In this document: positions 25,873 through 34,642 of the stretch, one piece after another | How the letters are laid out: each line of letters opens with the position of its first letter | How positions within the stretch are numbered: the first letter of the stretch is position 1 | NCBI GenBank assembly: GCA_963803775.1 | Contig: CAWDNS010000007.1 | Coordinates: forward strand, 1,178,001 to 1,242,000 | Direction: 5' to 3' | DNA from: JABCZH01 sp963803775 | Lineage (GTDB): Bacteria > Acidobacteriota > Terriglobia > Terriglobales > Acidobacteriaceae | Length of the DNA: 64,000 nucleotides | The notes under the pieces: model-generated | Told to the model about the DNA's origin: nothing | Database searches by the model: none | Seen by the model: the letters and a program-made list of their open reading frames with translations, nothing else | Position numbers and translations under genes: made by a program

Positions 25873-27376
25873 CTAATCCGTGCTTCGCAACGCCTCGGCC
25901 CTTGCCATCCTCTTCCAGCCAGACGCGGATGGTGCCGCGTGGCCGTTGACTATGCCCTCGGAGTCGAGCATCGCGAACACGCCTGCAGCAATCACCGCAA
26001 TCTCAGCGTCAACCTTCTGAACTTCACTCGCACCTGACTTCAACAATCGGTCCAGATAGCCGGTGTCAATCTTGCCCGCTTCAAAGTCTTTGTCGTCCAG
26101 GATTCGCCGGAACAGTGAAAGATTGCTCTTGATCCCTCCTACAAAGTATTCATCGAGTGCGCGCCGCATCCGCTCAATTGCCTGCTGTCGGTCAGTTCCG
26201 TAGCTGATCAGCTTGGCCAGGAGAGGATCGTAGTCGATAGGCACGGTCCAACCCTCGTACATGCCACTGTCCTCGCGGATTCCCGGCCCCGACGGTACCG
26301 TCAGCAGCGTGATCTTTCCTGGGCTGGGGAAGAAATTCTGCTCGGGATCTTCGGCATAAATGCGGCACTCGATGGCATGGCCGCGAATGGCGATGTCCTC
26401 CTGCCGGAACGGCAAGCTTTCTCCCGCCGCGATGCGAATTTGCAAATGAACCAAATCGAGCCCCGTGATCAGTTCCGTCACCGGATGCTCCACCTGCAAC
26501 CGCGTATTCATTTCAAGAAAATAGAAATTCTTCTCCTGATCCACCAGAAACTCGACGGTGCCGGCATTGGTATAGCCTGCAGCTTTTGCTACGCGCACAG
26601 CCACGTCGCCCATGCGCCGCCGCATGTCGGCATCAACCACAACGGAAGGCGACTCTTCCAGCACCTTCTGATGCCGCCGTTGGATGGAACACTCGCGTTC
26701 CCCGAGATAGACCGTGTGCCCATGCTCATCGGCGAGTATCTGCATTTCGATGTGGCGGGGATTCACGATGGCTTTCTCGATGTAAACTTCACCATCGCCA
26801 AATGCCCGCTGAGCTTCGCTGCGGGCGCCCTCCAGCGCAGCCGCTAGATCTTCCCGTTGATGCACCAACCGCATGCCCTTGCCACCACCACCGGCCGCTG
26901 CTTTTAGCATGACGGGATAGCCAATCTTATCTGCCACTTGCTCCGCCTGCTGCAATGAATCCAAGCCGCGTGAAGTTCCCGGTACAAACGGGATGCCAGC
27001 CTTCTCCATCGCCTGACGGGCGCGGGTTTTCGATCCCATCGCATCCATGGCGGCAGCGGTGGGTCCGATGAACTTCAGGTCCTGCATCGGAGCAAGCTTG
27101 GGCAAACTTCGCATTCTCTGAGAGAAATCCGTATCCGGGATGAATAGCGTCCGCGCCACTCAACCTCGCAACCTCTAAAATCTTGCTGAAGTTTAAATAG
27201 GATTCGGTTGCAGCCGCGGTTCCAACGGGATAGGCCTCATCGGCCTTTAGCACGTGCAGGGAAGCGCGATCGACGTCAGAGAACACTGCAACCGACGTGA
27301 TACCCATCTCACGGCAGGCGCGAATGACCCGCACTGCAATTTCTCCACGGTTGGCGATTAGGATTCTCTTGAACAT
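25873..27376 (-). pseudogene. accC: Biotin carboxylase (AccC/PccA type) with one frameshift
   Basis: Translation from 27376 gives the N-terminal biotin carboxylase fold (MFKRILIANRGEIAVRVIRA, IHPGYGFLSENAKFA) to about 27,080. The protein then continues in another frame (KFIGPTAAAMDAMGSK, KAAAGGGGKGMR, then the ATP-grasp core EMNTRLQVEHPVTE and RIYAEDP) to 25873. The junction reads GGACCTGAAG where GGACTGAAG would restore the frame, so one extra C accounts for it. Joined, the product is about 500 residues, normal for a PCC-type alpha subunit without the carrier. All catalytic motifs are present. The change could be a real mutation that disables the enzyme or a sequence error. The neighbouring TPR gene also carries a single-base shift. 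Confidence 0.85.
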
Positions 27377-27401
27377 GGCTCAGACATCTGTGGGTCTTGT
27401 T

Positions 27402-27437
27402 GCTAAAAAGCAAAACCCCTCCCGGCTGGAAGGGGTC
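27402..27437 (-). terminator. Rho-independent terminator after the tonB-exb-TPR operon
   Basis: On the minus strand CCCCTTCC and GGGAGGGG pair (one G-T wobble) around an AGCC loop, followed by TTTTGCTTTTT. It lies just past the true stop of the TPR lipoprotein gene and just before the biotin carboxylase start. It should therefore end the five-gene transcript coming from the right. Coordinates are accurate to within a base or two. Confidence 0.8.
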
Positions 27438-27456
27438 GTAATCCATCAGGAACGGA

Positions 27457-28280
27457 CTACTTCGGCTGGTCCAGGGTGATGCCCTGCTTGTCCCGGCTGC
27501 CTTCTCGGCCTTGGCTTTCTTGGCCGCCATAGTCTTGTCCACCCATTCGTCGGCAGTCTTCAGATCGGCTGCACGCGCCGCCGGATCTTCGCACTCCAAG
27601 TCCGCCTTTTCGCGATACATCAGGTTCATGTAGGCCATGGCGTCATCGTACTCGTCACGCAATTGCATCGCCTTGCCCAGCGCATCGATGCCATCCATCA
27701 CGTTCGCCCAATTCTTGTCTTTGAGCGCCGCGCACACCTTCTTGTCTTTTAATGGTTCTTCGGGCTTCAGCCCCAGTTTGGCGCGTTCTTCCATTCGTGG
27801 CACGTAGGTTTGTGTCCAGTCAATCACGCCGATCGAGTAATACGCTTCGGGATCGTTAGGATCCAGTTCCGCGACCTTGTGGTTGTACTCTTTCGCCAAG
27901 TCCAGCTTTTTCATGTTGAAGTAGAGCGAGGCGATGCCTTTCAGGCTGGTGATCTTCTGATCATGACCGGGATTCGTCTCCAGCACTTTCTTAAACTCGT
28001 CTACCGCCTGCTGGCCAACCCGGTTGTTATCGTCTGAATCCACGCCGGGGATGTATTGATTGGTCAGTGCGGTCGCCAGGTAAAGACGCGCATTCAGCAA
28101 TTTTGGATCCAGGGTTACAGCTTGCTGGAAGTGGGCGATGGCCTCTTCATAGCGGGCGTTCTTATAGGATGACACGCCCTTGTTGAGTTGGTCGCGGGCC
28201 TTCAGCTTGTCGCAACCAACGCCAGAGAACAACACCAAGCCAACCGCCGCGAGCGCCAGCACTCGGATGCAGTTTTTCAT
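27457..28280 (-). pseudogene. TPR-repeat lipoprotein with a frameshift near its end
   Basis: The protein of about 274 residues starts with a lipoprotein-like signal (GLVLFSGVGC) and has several TPR helices (YKNARYEEAIAHFQQAVTLDP, LDLAKEYNHKVAELDPND, YDDAMAYMNLMYREKADLE). The listed frame runs on past AKKAKAEKAA into nonsense at 27309. One missing base near 27,497 in a GGG run would restore the ending DKQGITLDQPK and a TAG at 27457, immediately before the terminator. Only about the last 11 residues are affected, so function may survive. It is the last gene of the tonB-exbB-exbD-exbD operon and probably a periplasmic scaffold for it (inference). Confidence 0.75.
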
Positions 28281-28448
28281 TGCTTTATAAGTCTCCCTTG
28301 CCAGGAATCCTGAAGAAGTGCTTCTCAGCCCGGTTTCACGACTAGAAATGCATGAACAGACGTAAAACCAGACTGCGATTGCCGGTGCCCTCGCGTCTAA
28401 GCGGCGCCCGAAGTGCAGATGATCCTCCGGAGCAAGCCCTGTCTTTCG

Positions 28449-28889
28449 CTAGCCCCCGGCTTCAATCTTGGCCGTGATCAAGCCTACCTTGTCGACACCC
28501 GAAGCATGGGCGATATCAATCACATTGGCCACATCGGCAAAAGGTACATTGTCGTCGCCTTTGACGAACATCACTTTCTCGGCACGGGTCTTGAAAATAT
28601 CCGTCAGGCGTGCTCCTAGACCGTCCCAAGTCGTATCTTCGTTGTTGATTTTGACTCCTGGTTCCTGCCCTGCGCCGCGATCAATCAGCTGGACCACGAT
28701 GGTACGGTCGGGGGTGTTGTTCTTGGGCGCGTTCGGCGGCGGCGGTTGCGGTACGAGGGCGTCCAACCCCTTGGGTTGAGGTGGGTTAATGACCATGAAA
28801 ATAATGATCAACACCAGAAGCACATCAATCAGCGGGGTGACGTTCATGTCTGCGTTCTGGCCCCCGCCGGAGCCAACTGCCATACTCAT
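28449..28889 (-). CDS. exbD: ExbD/TolR family proton-channel subunit (second copy)
   Basis: The 146-residue product has a short cytoplasmic start and one transmembrane helix beginning with the family motif NVTPLIDVLLVLIIIFMV, whose Asp is the proton-carrying residue. A periplasmic ExbD domain follows and ends in a GVDKVGLIT strand. A Pro-rich segment (PQPPPPNAPKN) follows the helix. With ExbB it forms the motor that energises TonB. It is a diverged paralogue of the gene immediately upstream, 23 bases apart; two ExbD copies in tandem may form a mixed dimer. Confidence 0.9.
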   Translation of the reverse strand: MSMAVGSGGGQNADMNVTPLIDVLLVLIIIFMVINPPQPKGLDALVPQPPPPNAPKNNTPDRTIVVQLIDRGAGQEPGVKINNEDTTWDGLGARLTDIFKTRAEKVMFVKGDDNVPFADVANVIDIAHASGVDKVGLITAKIEAGG

Positions 28890-28912
28890 ATAGATCTCCT
28901 CTGATGCTTGGT

Positions 28913-29371
28913 TTATTGCCCGCCAGTAGTCGCGCGCGGGGCTCCAAGACCAATCTTCTTCTGATCGGTCAACAAGCCCAAATCGTCCACGCCGGCAGGC
29001 CTGACGTTATCGACTACCGCAACCACGGCTCCGAACCTGGCGCGGGCATCCGCCTTTACGTACACTCGCTTGTCCTGTTGACTGACGAGGCGGTCCTTGA
29101 CTTTCTGCGTAAGCTGATCCACGGGAATCTTATCGCTTCTGAAGTAAACCGTGCCATCGCGCATCACCGAGACCACCATGGCGTCTTCTTTTTCGGCGTC
29201 CGGCATCCGCTCTGGATTGTTCACCTGCGCCAAGTCCACGCTCACGCCGTTCTGCAACATAGGCGTGATCACCATGAAAATAATCAACAACACCAGCATC
29301 ACGTCCACCATGGGCGTGACGTTAATGTTCGAGTTGACCTTGGCACCCTCGTTCCGTTTTGCAATCGCCAT
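28913..29371 (-). CDS. exbD: ExbD/TolR family proton-channel subunit (first copy)
   Basis: Translation from the ATG at 29371 (AGGAGA about eight bases upstream) gives 152 residues; an open extension to 29443 is not needed. The membrane helix NINVTPMVDVMLVLLIIFMVIT holds the conserved Asp. The periplasmic domain contains DKRVYVKADARARFG and VGVDDLGLLT-like strands, the end of the ExbD fold. It is the third gene of the tonB operon, between exbB and the second exbD. The two copies differ mainly in the periplasmic part: this one lacks the proline run. Confidence 0.9.
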   Translation of the reverse strand: MAIAKRNEGAKVNSNINVTPMVDVMLVLLIIFMVITPMLQNGVSVDLAQVNNPERMPDAEKEDAMVVSVMRDGTVYFRSDKIPVDQLTQKVKDRLVSQQDKRVYVKADARARFGAVVAVVDNVRPAGVDDLGLLTDQKKIGLGAPRATTGGQ

Positions 29372-29495
29372 AAAGAATCCAATCTCCTCCGCCGACCTTC
29401 CCCGCAGTTCCAACCCTGCCGGGAGGTTTTCGACGGCAGCCAAAACGTCCGAACCGGATCAGCAACCATGGTTCACCAATCCCGATCCTACCTAA

Positions 29496-30257
29496 TTAGG
29501 ACGGTCGGCGAGCCACTCCGCGGCGCTTCAGGAAATAATCAATCAGTTCGCTCGATGAATTGTCCATCTCCACGTCGAACGCTTCCACGCGACCCGTCAG
29601 ATAGTTGAACATCATGACGGCCGGGATGGCCACGAACAAACCGACAGCGGTGGTCACCAACGCTTCGGAAATACCGCCAGCGACAGCGCCTAGTCCGGTG
29701 GTCTTGCTGGAGGCGATTTCTCGGAACGCATTCAGAATACCGACGACCGTGCCAAACAGTCCCACGAATGGGGCGGTTGAGCCGATGGTGGCCAGTCCAC
29801 CCAAGCCACGCTTCAACTCGGCATGGACAATGGCCTCAGTGCGTTCCAGTGCGCGCTTGGAGGCTTCAATGGTCTCGCCCGGGATGTCCGCACTGTCCTG
29901 GTGAGCGCGAAACTCCATCAGGCCGGCGGTCACTACCTTGGCCAAATGGCTCTTCTTGTTGCGCTCCGCTACTTTGATGGCCTCGTCAATCTTGCCATCG
30001 CGCAGCGCTCCCGCAACCGCCGGAGCAAACGCACGCGACTGCTTGCGTGCCGCGCTGAATGCCATCCAGCGGTCGATCATCACGCCGATGGACCACCCGG
30101 ACATGATGAACAGGATTACGACCACGATTTTCGCCAGAATGCCCATCTGTTTCCATAGCGAAATCGGGTCAAAACCTACCGCCTGATCCTGGAAAAGCCA
30201 GATCGCCGTGGTAGAAATGCTGCTAAGAGTGTGGGTTGCTAAGTTGGCTACGAACAT
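29496..30257 (-). CDS. exbB: MotA/TolQ/ExbB proton-channel protein
   Basis: The 253-residue product has three membrane segments: about 36-58 (GILAKIVVVILFIMSGWSIG), about 155-180 and about 195-220. The hallmark GLGGLATIGSTAPFVGLFGTVVGILNAF is followed by AGGISEALVTTAVGLFVAIPAVM. ExbB pentamers surround the ExbD pair and pass protons to drive TonB. A large cytoplasmic loop between helices 1 and 2 is normal for the family. It lies between tonB and two exbD genes, giving a complete TonB motor in one operon. Confidence 0.93.
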   Translation of the reverse strand: MFVANLATHTLSSISTTAIWLFQDQAVGFDPISLWKQMGILAKIVVVILFIMSGWSIGVMIDRWMAFSAARKQSRAFAPAVAGALRDGKIDEAIKVAERNKKSHLAKVVTAGLMEFRAHQDSADIPGETIEASKRALERTEAIVHAELKRGLGGLATIGSTAPFVGLFGTVVGILNAFREIASSKTTGLGAVAGGISEALVTTAVGLFVAIPAVMMFNYLTGRVEAFDVEMDNSSSELIDYFLKRRGVARRPS

Positions 30258-30301
30258 GAGTTACTTTCCTCCTGGAACTTGGTCTGGTCCTGGCTGCCGG
30301 A

Positions 30302-31042
30302 CTAGCCTCCCGACAGCGTGAAATTAAACGTAATCGTGGTTTCTACCTCTACCGGCTCACCGTTCAAAATATAAGGCTTGTACTTCCACTGTTTAATGGC
30401 CTCGATCGCCGCCGGCGCCAGCATGGGGTGTCCGCTGATCAGCCGCAGATTCTGGATCGACCCATCCTTGCCAATTTCGGCTTGGAGCACCACAGGCCCT
30501 TGGATGCGCGCTTGCCGGGCCAGGGGTGGATAGGCCGGCTGGATCTTGCGAATAATCATGCCCTGGGTCACGCCTTGGGAGACGCGGATGCGCTGCGGAT
30601 TCACCGCCTTGGGCACATTAACCGGGGTTGAACTGATAATTCCGCCGATTACACCGCCCATCTGCCCGCCCGGTACCCCCCCCGGGACGCCGCCGACTAC
30701 CCCGCTAGCCGACATCACCGGCGGAGGCGCTTCGTCTTCCTTAATCATCTGTACTTTCTCTGGAATCTTGGTAGGGGTCCGCAATTGCCCGTTTATGATG
30801 TCGGTTTGGACCTGCTTCACAATTTTTATGGCTGCGGCCGGCGGCGGGGGCGGTGGAGGCGGCGGGGGTGGAGCGACCAGGAAAGTCATCAACTGGGTCT
30901 TAGGAAGGGCCTCGGTAAACAGCAGTGGAATCAATACCAGAATCCCCACCAGCACGATCTGAAAAACAAACGAAAGGGTGGTGGTCATTCCTCGCTTGGT
31001 CGTTAGCCTGCCACCCGATTCGATGAGGCTGTCTTCAAACAT
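30302..31042 (-). CDS. tonB: TonB energy-transducing protein
   Basis: The 246-residue product has one N-terminal membrane helix (about 20-45) and a run of eleven prolines right after it. A Gly/Val/Pro-rich spacer (GGVPGGVPGGQMGGVIGG) and a C-terminal TonB_C domain follow (IQPAYPPLARQARIQGPVVL, then IEAIKQWKYKPYILNGEPVEVETTITFNF). It would span the periplasm and transmit force to TonB-dependent outer-membrane receptors. No receptor gene is in this window. It is the first gene of the leftward operon; a candidate promoter lies at 31139-31167. Confidence 0.92.
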   Translation of the reverse strand: MFEDSLIESGGRLTTKRGMTTTLSFVFQIVLVGILVLIPLLFTEALPKTQLMTFLVAPPPPPPPPPPPAAAIKIVKQVQTDIINGQLRTPTKIPEKVQMIKEDEAPPPVMSASGVVGGVPGGVPGGQMGGVIGGIISSTPVNVPKAVNPQRIRVSQGVTQGMIIRKIQPAYPPLARQARIQGPVVLQAEIGKDGSIQNLRLISGHPMLAPAAIEAIKQWKYKPYILNGEPVEVETTITFNFTLSGG

Positions 31043-31138
31043 AAAATGGCCCTCCTGCCCCTAACTACCCTTTAGACACCGGCTGCTTCCTGTTTGCTCC
31101 CAGACTCACTTTCCAAACCCTTAATTGAAGGCCGCAGA

Positions 31139-31167
31139 ATACTACCTCAAATGTCGGTCAATCACAA
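31139..31167 (-). promoter_or_regulatory. Candidate promoter of the tonB operon
   Basis: On the minus strand TTGTGA (31167-31162) and TAGTAT (31144-31139) are 17 bases apart, each matching four of six consensus positions. It lies about 100 bases before the tonB start, in the gap downstream of the secF stop. Weak by sequence alone. Confidence 0.35.
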
Positions 31168-31201
31168 ACCTGTGACGTCGTCGTTCCACAGGGTGCGCTC
31201 C

Positions 31202-32410
31202 CTATACCTTGGCTTTCACCCTCTCGCCGCGGTTACTTTCCTTGCGGGAAGCCGCTTCCATCGGTGGTTTTCCCCGATTACTGCGCCAGTCCTGGTAGGC
31301 CACCAGAATGGGGGCGGCAATGGCGATTGAGGAATAGGTTCCGATAAGGATACCGATCACCAGCGCAAACGAGAACCCGTGCAACACCTCGCCTCCGAAA
31401 AGAAACAATGCCAACACAGTTAGAAAAGTCAGCCCTGCCGTCAGAATGGTCCGGCTCAAAGTCTGGTTGATGCTGCGGTTCACAATGTCGGAAAGTTTCT
31501 CCCGCCGCATCAGCTTCAGGTTCTCGCGGATGCGGTCGAATACCACGATGGTGTCGTTGTTCGAATAACCGATCAGGGTCAGAATGGCGGCAATCACGGT
31601 CAGCGAGATTTCCTTGTTCATGAGCGAGAACGCGCCCACCGTGATCAGCGTGTCGTGAAACACAGTCACTACAGCCGCCACGCCGTAGATCCATTCAAAA
31701 CGCACAGCCAGATAAATCAGCATCCCCGCCAAGGAATAGACCGTAGCCAGCAGCGCTTGACGGCGCAGCTGTCCACCTACTTGTGGTCCTACGATTTCCA
31801 CGTTACGGACCGCGAAATCGGAAAGAAAAAAGCCATCCGATAGGGAAGCAACCACCGCCGGATCGGCCGCAGTCTTTAGCTCGTCAAGCGAAGTCAGAAC
31901 GCCGCCCTTTGTCTTATCGCGGTAATCCACAATGGCCTGGGCCTGCGCGGTATAGCGCTGCTCCGCGTCAGTTCCCGCGCGCAGCGGGTCTTTCTGCAGA
32001 AAGTAGGTTTTGAGCGCCAGCACACTCGCGTTATTCAGGTCTTGCTTGTCCTGGGGAGCGTTGGTTTCAAGCGCGTTGATAATCAAAAGCTTGCTGCGGT
32101 CAAGCGCTTGCTCATTGGTCTCTTCTTCAGAGACGCCGATCAGGACTTCGTTGCCGCTGGGTTGCCCGTAGCGCTGAATTCGCACGTTGCGCAGCCCGGC
32201 GCGGTCCATAGCGGCGCGAATAGCATTGTCGTCCGGCGTCTGGGCAAACTTCACATACACCAGCGTTCCACCACGGAAATCTACTCCATACGGAATGCCG
32301 TGCCAGAACAACATGGAGAACAGGCCCGCCACGCTAAAGACCAGAGAAAACGCAAGGAAGTACCACTTCTTCCCGAGAAAGTCGATGTCTGCATTGCGAA
32401 AAAATTCCAC
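31202..32410 (-). CDS. secF: Protein translocase subunit SecF
   Basis: The 402-residue product has a first membrane helix (WYFLAFSLVFSVAGLFSMLF) and the periplasmic P1 domain with GVDFRGGTLVYVKF. Five further helices follow, including the conserved LIGYSNNDTIVVFDRIREN and SINQTLSRTILTAGLTF. SecF with SecD and YajC uses the proton gradient to complete protein export. It is longer than E. coli SecF (323) because the P1 domain holds an insertion of about 80 residues (around 85-170) with a QKDPLRAGTDAEQRYTAQAQ helix. It is the last gene of tgt-yajC-secD-secF. Confidence 0.95.
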   Translation of the reverse strand: MEFFRNADIDFLGKKWYFLAFSLVFSVAGLFSMLFWHGIPYGVDFRGGTLVYVKFAQTPDDNAIRAAMDRAGLRNVRIQRYGQPSGNEVLIGVSEEETNEQALDRSKLLIINALETNAPQDKQDLNNASVLALKTYFLQKDPLRAGTDAEQRYTAQAQAIVDYRDKTKGGVLTSLDELKTAADPAVVASLSDGFFLSDFAVRNVEIVGPQVGGQLRRQALLATVYSLAGMLIYLAVRFEWIYGVAAVVTVFHDTLITVGAFSLMNKEISLTVIAAILTLIGYSNNDTIVVFDRIRENLKLMRREKLSDIVNRSINQTLSRTILTAGLTFLTVLALFLFGGEVLHGFSFALVIGILIGTYSSIAIAAPILVAYQDWRSNRGKPPMEAASRKESNRGERVKAKV

Positions 32411-32502
32411 CTAACAGAACCCCGTTTCTTGACGATTACGATTCACGTAGAGGCGAACGCCCTCGTCCACCCAGCTGAGCCTAATCCAGCGAAGCTCGGC
32501 AA

Positions 32503-34122
32503 TTACCCAATGCTCAATGCTTCGCCGCGCTCTTTACGGTTCAGCACCCAGTCAAAGATCACGCGCGAGACAAACACGGCCGTGAACAGATTGGCAAACA
32601 ATCCGAAGCTCAGCGTCACCGCAAAGCCGCGTACTGGGCCGGTGCCAAAGATAAACAAAATGATTGCCGACACGATCGTGGTCACGTGGGTATCCACGAT
32701 GGTGATCCAGGCATGGCTGAATCCCTGCTCCACCGCCGAGGGCGGTGTCTTCCCGCTCCTCAGTTCTTCGCGGATGCGCTCAAAGATCAGCACATTCGAG
32801 TCTACGCCCATGCCAACCGTCAAAATCACTCCGGCGATCCCCGGCAGTGTAAGCGTCGCCCCGCTGAAGCCCAGGAATCCGAGCAGAATGATCAGGTTCA
32901 GAATCAGCGCGACGTCTGCGTTGATCCCCGCCGCGTGATAGTAAACCAGCATAAAGATGAGTACGGCGAGCATACCGATCACCGCTGCCGTAACCCCGGC
33001 GCGAATGGAATCGGTACCCAGGGATGGTCCCACCGTGCGCTCTTCCAGGTATTTGATCCCGGCCGGCAGTGCGCCCGACCGCAGAACCATGGCCAGATCT
33101 TTGGCTTCCTGCTCGCCAAAGCGGCCATTGATCACGCCGGTGTCGTGAATCTGCTCTTTGATGACTGCAACTTCCTGAACTTTATTGTCCAGCACCACTG
33201 CCAGATTATCGCCGACGTGCGAGCCCGTGAAAGCGCCGAACCGCCGTCCCCCTTCGCCGGTCAAAGTGAACGAAACGGAGGGCTGGCCATTCTCATCCCG
33301 CGAAGGCTCTGCCGAACGCAAATCGCGTCCGGTGACTGCCGAAGCCCGTGAAATCAAGTACCAAGACGGACCGCTGTCCCCGCTGGTGGCACCGATACTA
33401 TGTCCGGGCATCAACATCGTATCCGGCGGCAACACTCCGTTGTTCTGTTGCAACGCCGCTTGCTCACTGGCGTAAGGCCCGCCCATGGACTGACGAATCT
33501 CCAGCATGGCGGTGGACTGCATAATGTCCTTCACGCGCGCCGGATCGTCCACTCCAGGCAGTTGCACCAGAATCTGATACTGTCCGAGTCCGTGCTCTTC
33601 GATGATGGGTTCGCTCACGCCCAACTGATCAATCCGGTTGCGAATGGTTTCGATCGCCTGGGTTACGGCACGCTTCTTCAAATCAGACAGGTTTTGCGGC
33701 TTCATGGCAACCGTCCAGCTATTTTCCGCCCCCGAGGTCAGGCTGTACTCCGGAAGCCGGTCCTGCACAATGGAAAGCAGATCGGAACGCGACTCCGGTG
33801 GCAAGCCCTTCAGTACGATCTTTTCCGGCGCATTGACCGGATCGGGTTTCGTGATCTCGGCGTAGCTAATCTTGTGCGCCCGCAAATCGGTTTTCAGCCG
33901 CTCGATGGCATTGTCCGAATCCACCGTGACCGCGTCGTTCACCTGCACTTGCAGGATGAGGTGGGTTCCGCCCTTGAGATCCAACCCGAGGTGAATGCGA
34001 TTCCCTATTGCCGCCAGCAAGCCTTTGCCCGACCAGCTATCCGGTATGCCGATGATCCCAAATAGGAAGACCACCAGCGTGGCCACGATAACACCCATCT
34101 TCCAGCCCAAATTCTTATTCAT
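32503..34122 (-). CDS. secD: Protein translocase subunit SecD
   Basis: The 539-residue product has an N-terminal helix and the conserved GLDLKGGTHLILQV. The P1 head region carries RNRIDQLGVSEPIIEEHGLGQYQILVQLPG, and KEAKDLAMVLRSGALP-type and LEERTVGPSLGTDSIRAG motifs precede five more helices. The transmembrane signature VGMGVDSNVLIFERIREEL is near residue 440. With SecF it forms the motor on the periplasmic side of SecYEG. Spacing to secF is 92 bases and to yajC 49 bases, on the same strand. Confidence 0.96.
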   Translation of the reverse strand: MNKNLGWKMGVIVATLVVFLFGIIGIPDSWSGKGLLAAIGNRIHLGLDLKGGTHLILQVQVNDAVTVDSDNAIERLKTDLRAHKISYAEITKPDPVNAPEKIVLKGLPPESRSDLLSIVQDRLPEYSLTSGAENSWTVAMKPQNLSDLKKRAVTQAIETIRNRIDQLGVSEPIIEEHGLGQYQILVQLPGVDDPARVKDIMQSTAMLEIRQSMGGPYASEQAALQQNNGVLPPDTMLMPGHSIGATSGDSGPSWYLISRASAVTGRDLRSAEPSRDENGQPSVSFTLTGEGGRRFGAFTGSHVGDNLAVVLDNKVQEVAVIKEQIHDTGVINGRFGEQEAKDLAMVLRSGALPAGIKYLEERTVGPSLGTDSIRAGVTAAVIGMLAVLIFMLVYYHAAGINADVALILNLIILLGFLGFSGATLTLPGIAGVILTVGMGVDSNVLIFERIREELRSGKTPPSAVEQGFSHAWITIVDTHVTTIVSAIILFIFGTGPVRGFAVTLSFGLFANLFTAVFVSRVIFDWVLNRKERGEALSIG

Positions 34123-34171
34123 AAGGATGACTTCACTAGTAGAGTCTGATGCGTTTCGACCTCTTAACCTC

Positions 34172-34507
34172 TTAACCCTTATCGCCTGACTTTCCGGTAT
34201 CCTCGGCGGTCGTCACCGACGAAACCGAGGCTCGGCTCACTTCGATCTTCAAATTGTCGGGCGGAACCCGCAAGTGGACATAATCGTCCCTGAGGGCAAT
34301 GATAGTACCCCGCAGCCCGCCGCTGGTCACGACTTTATCCCCGTTCTTCAACTCGCTCAGCATCTGCTGCCATTTCTTCTGCCGCCGCTGTTGCGGCATG
34401 ATCAATAAGAAGTAAAAGATTGCAAAAATAAAGATCAGCGGCGCGAAGCCCAAGAGCCCCGCCGACCCGCCAAACTGTAACGCCAATAAGTGCTGTAAAT
34501 TCATCAA
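34172..34507 (-). CDS. yajC: Sec translocase accessory subunit YajC
   Basis: The 111-residue product has one N-terminal helix (PLIFIFAIFYFLLIMPQQRRQKKW), the YajC hallmark, followed by a small cytoplasmic beta domain (LKNGDKVVTSGGLRGTIIAL). Two adjacent ATGs (34507 and 34504) are possible starts. YajC binds SecDF and can bridge it to SecYEG and YidC. It lies between tgt and secD, the widespread bacterial order. Confidence 0.93.
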   Translation of the reverse strand: MMNLQHLLALQFGGSAGLLGFAPLIFIFAIFYFLLIMPQQRRQKKWQQMLSELKNGDKVVTSGGLRGTIIALRDDYVHLRVPPDNLKIEVSRASVSSVTTAEDTGKSGDKG

Positions 34508-34642
34508 GATCAGACTTCCGTCCCTGCCGGGAAGCTGGGAATCAAACCAACCGGGCGCACTTGCTTTGCAATTTACCGCTGGAGCTCTCGCGTACCTGGG
34601 CGGAGATTCCTTAACCTTCGGACACGAACAAGGGATGCAGGT

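Noticed and set aside
25735..26037. Plus-strand frame inside the biotin carboxylase region
   Set aside because: It is opposite conserved carboxylase and carrier codons, with no signal or domain.
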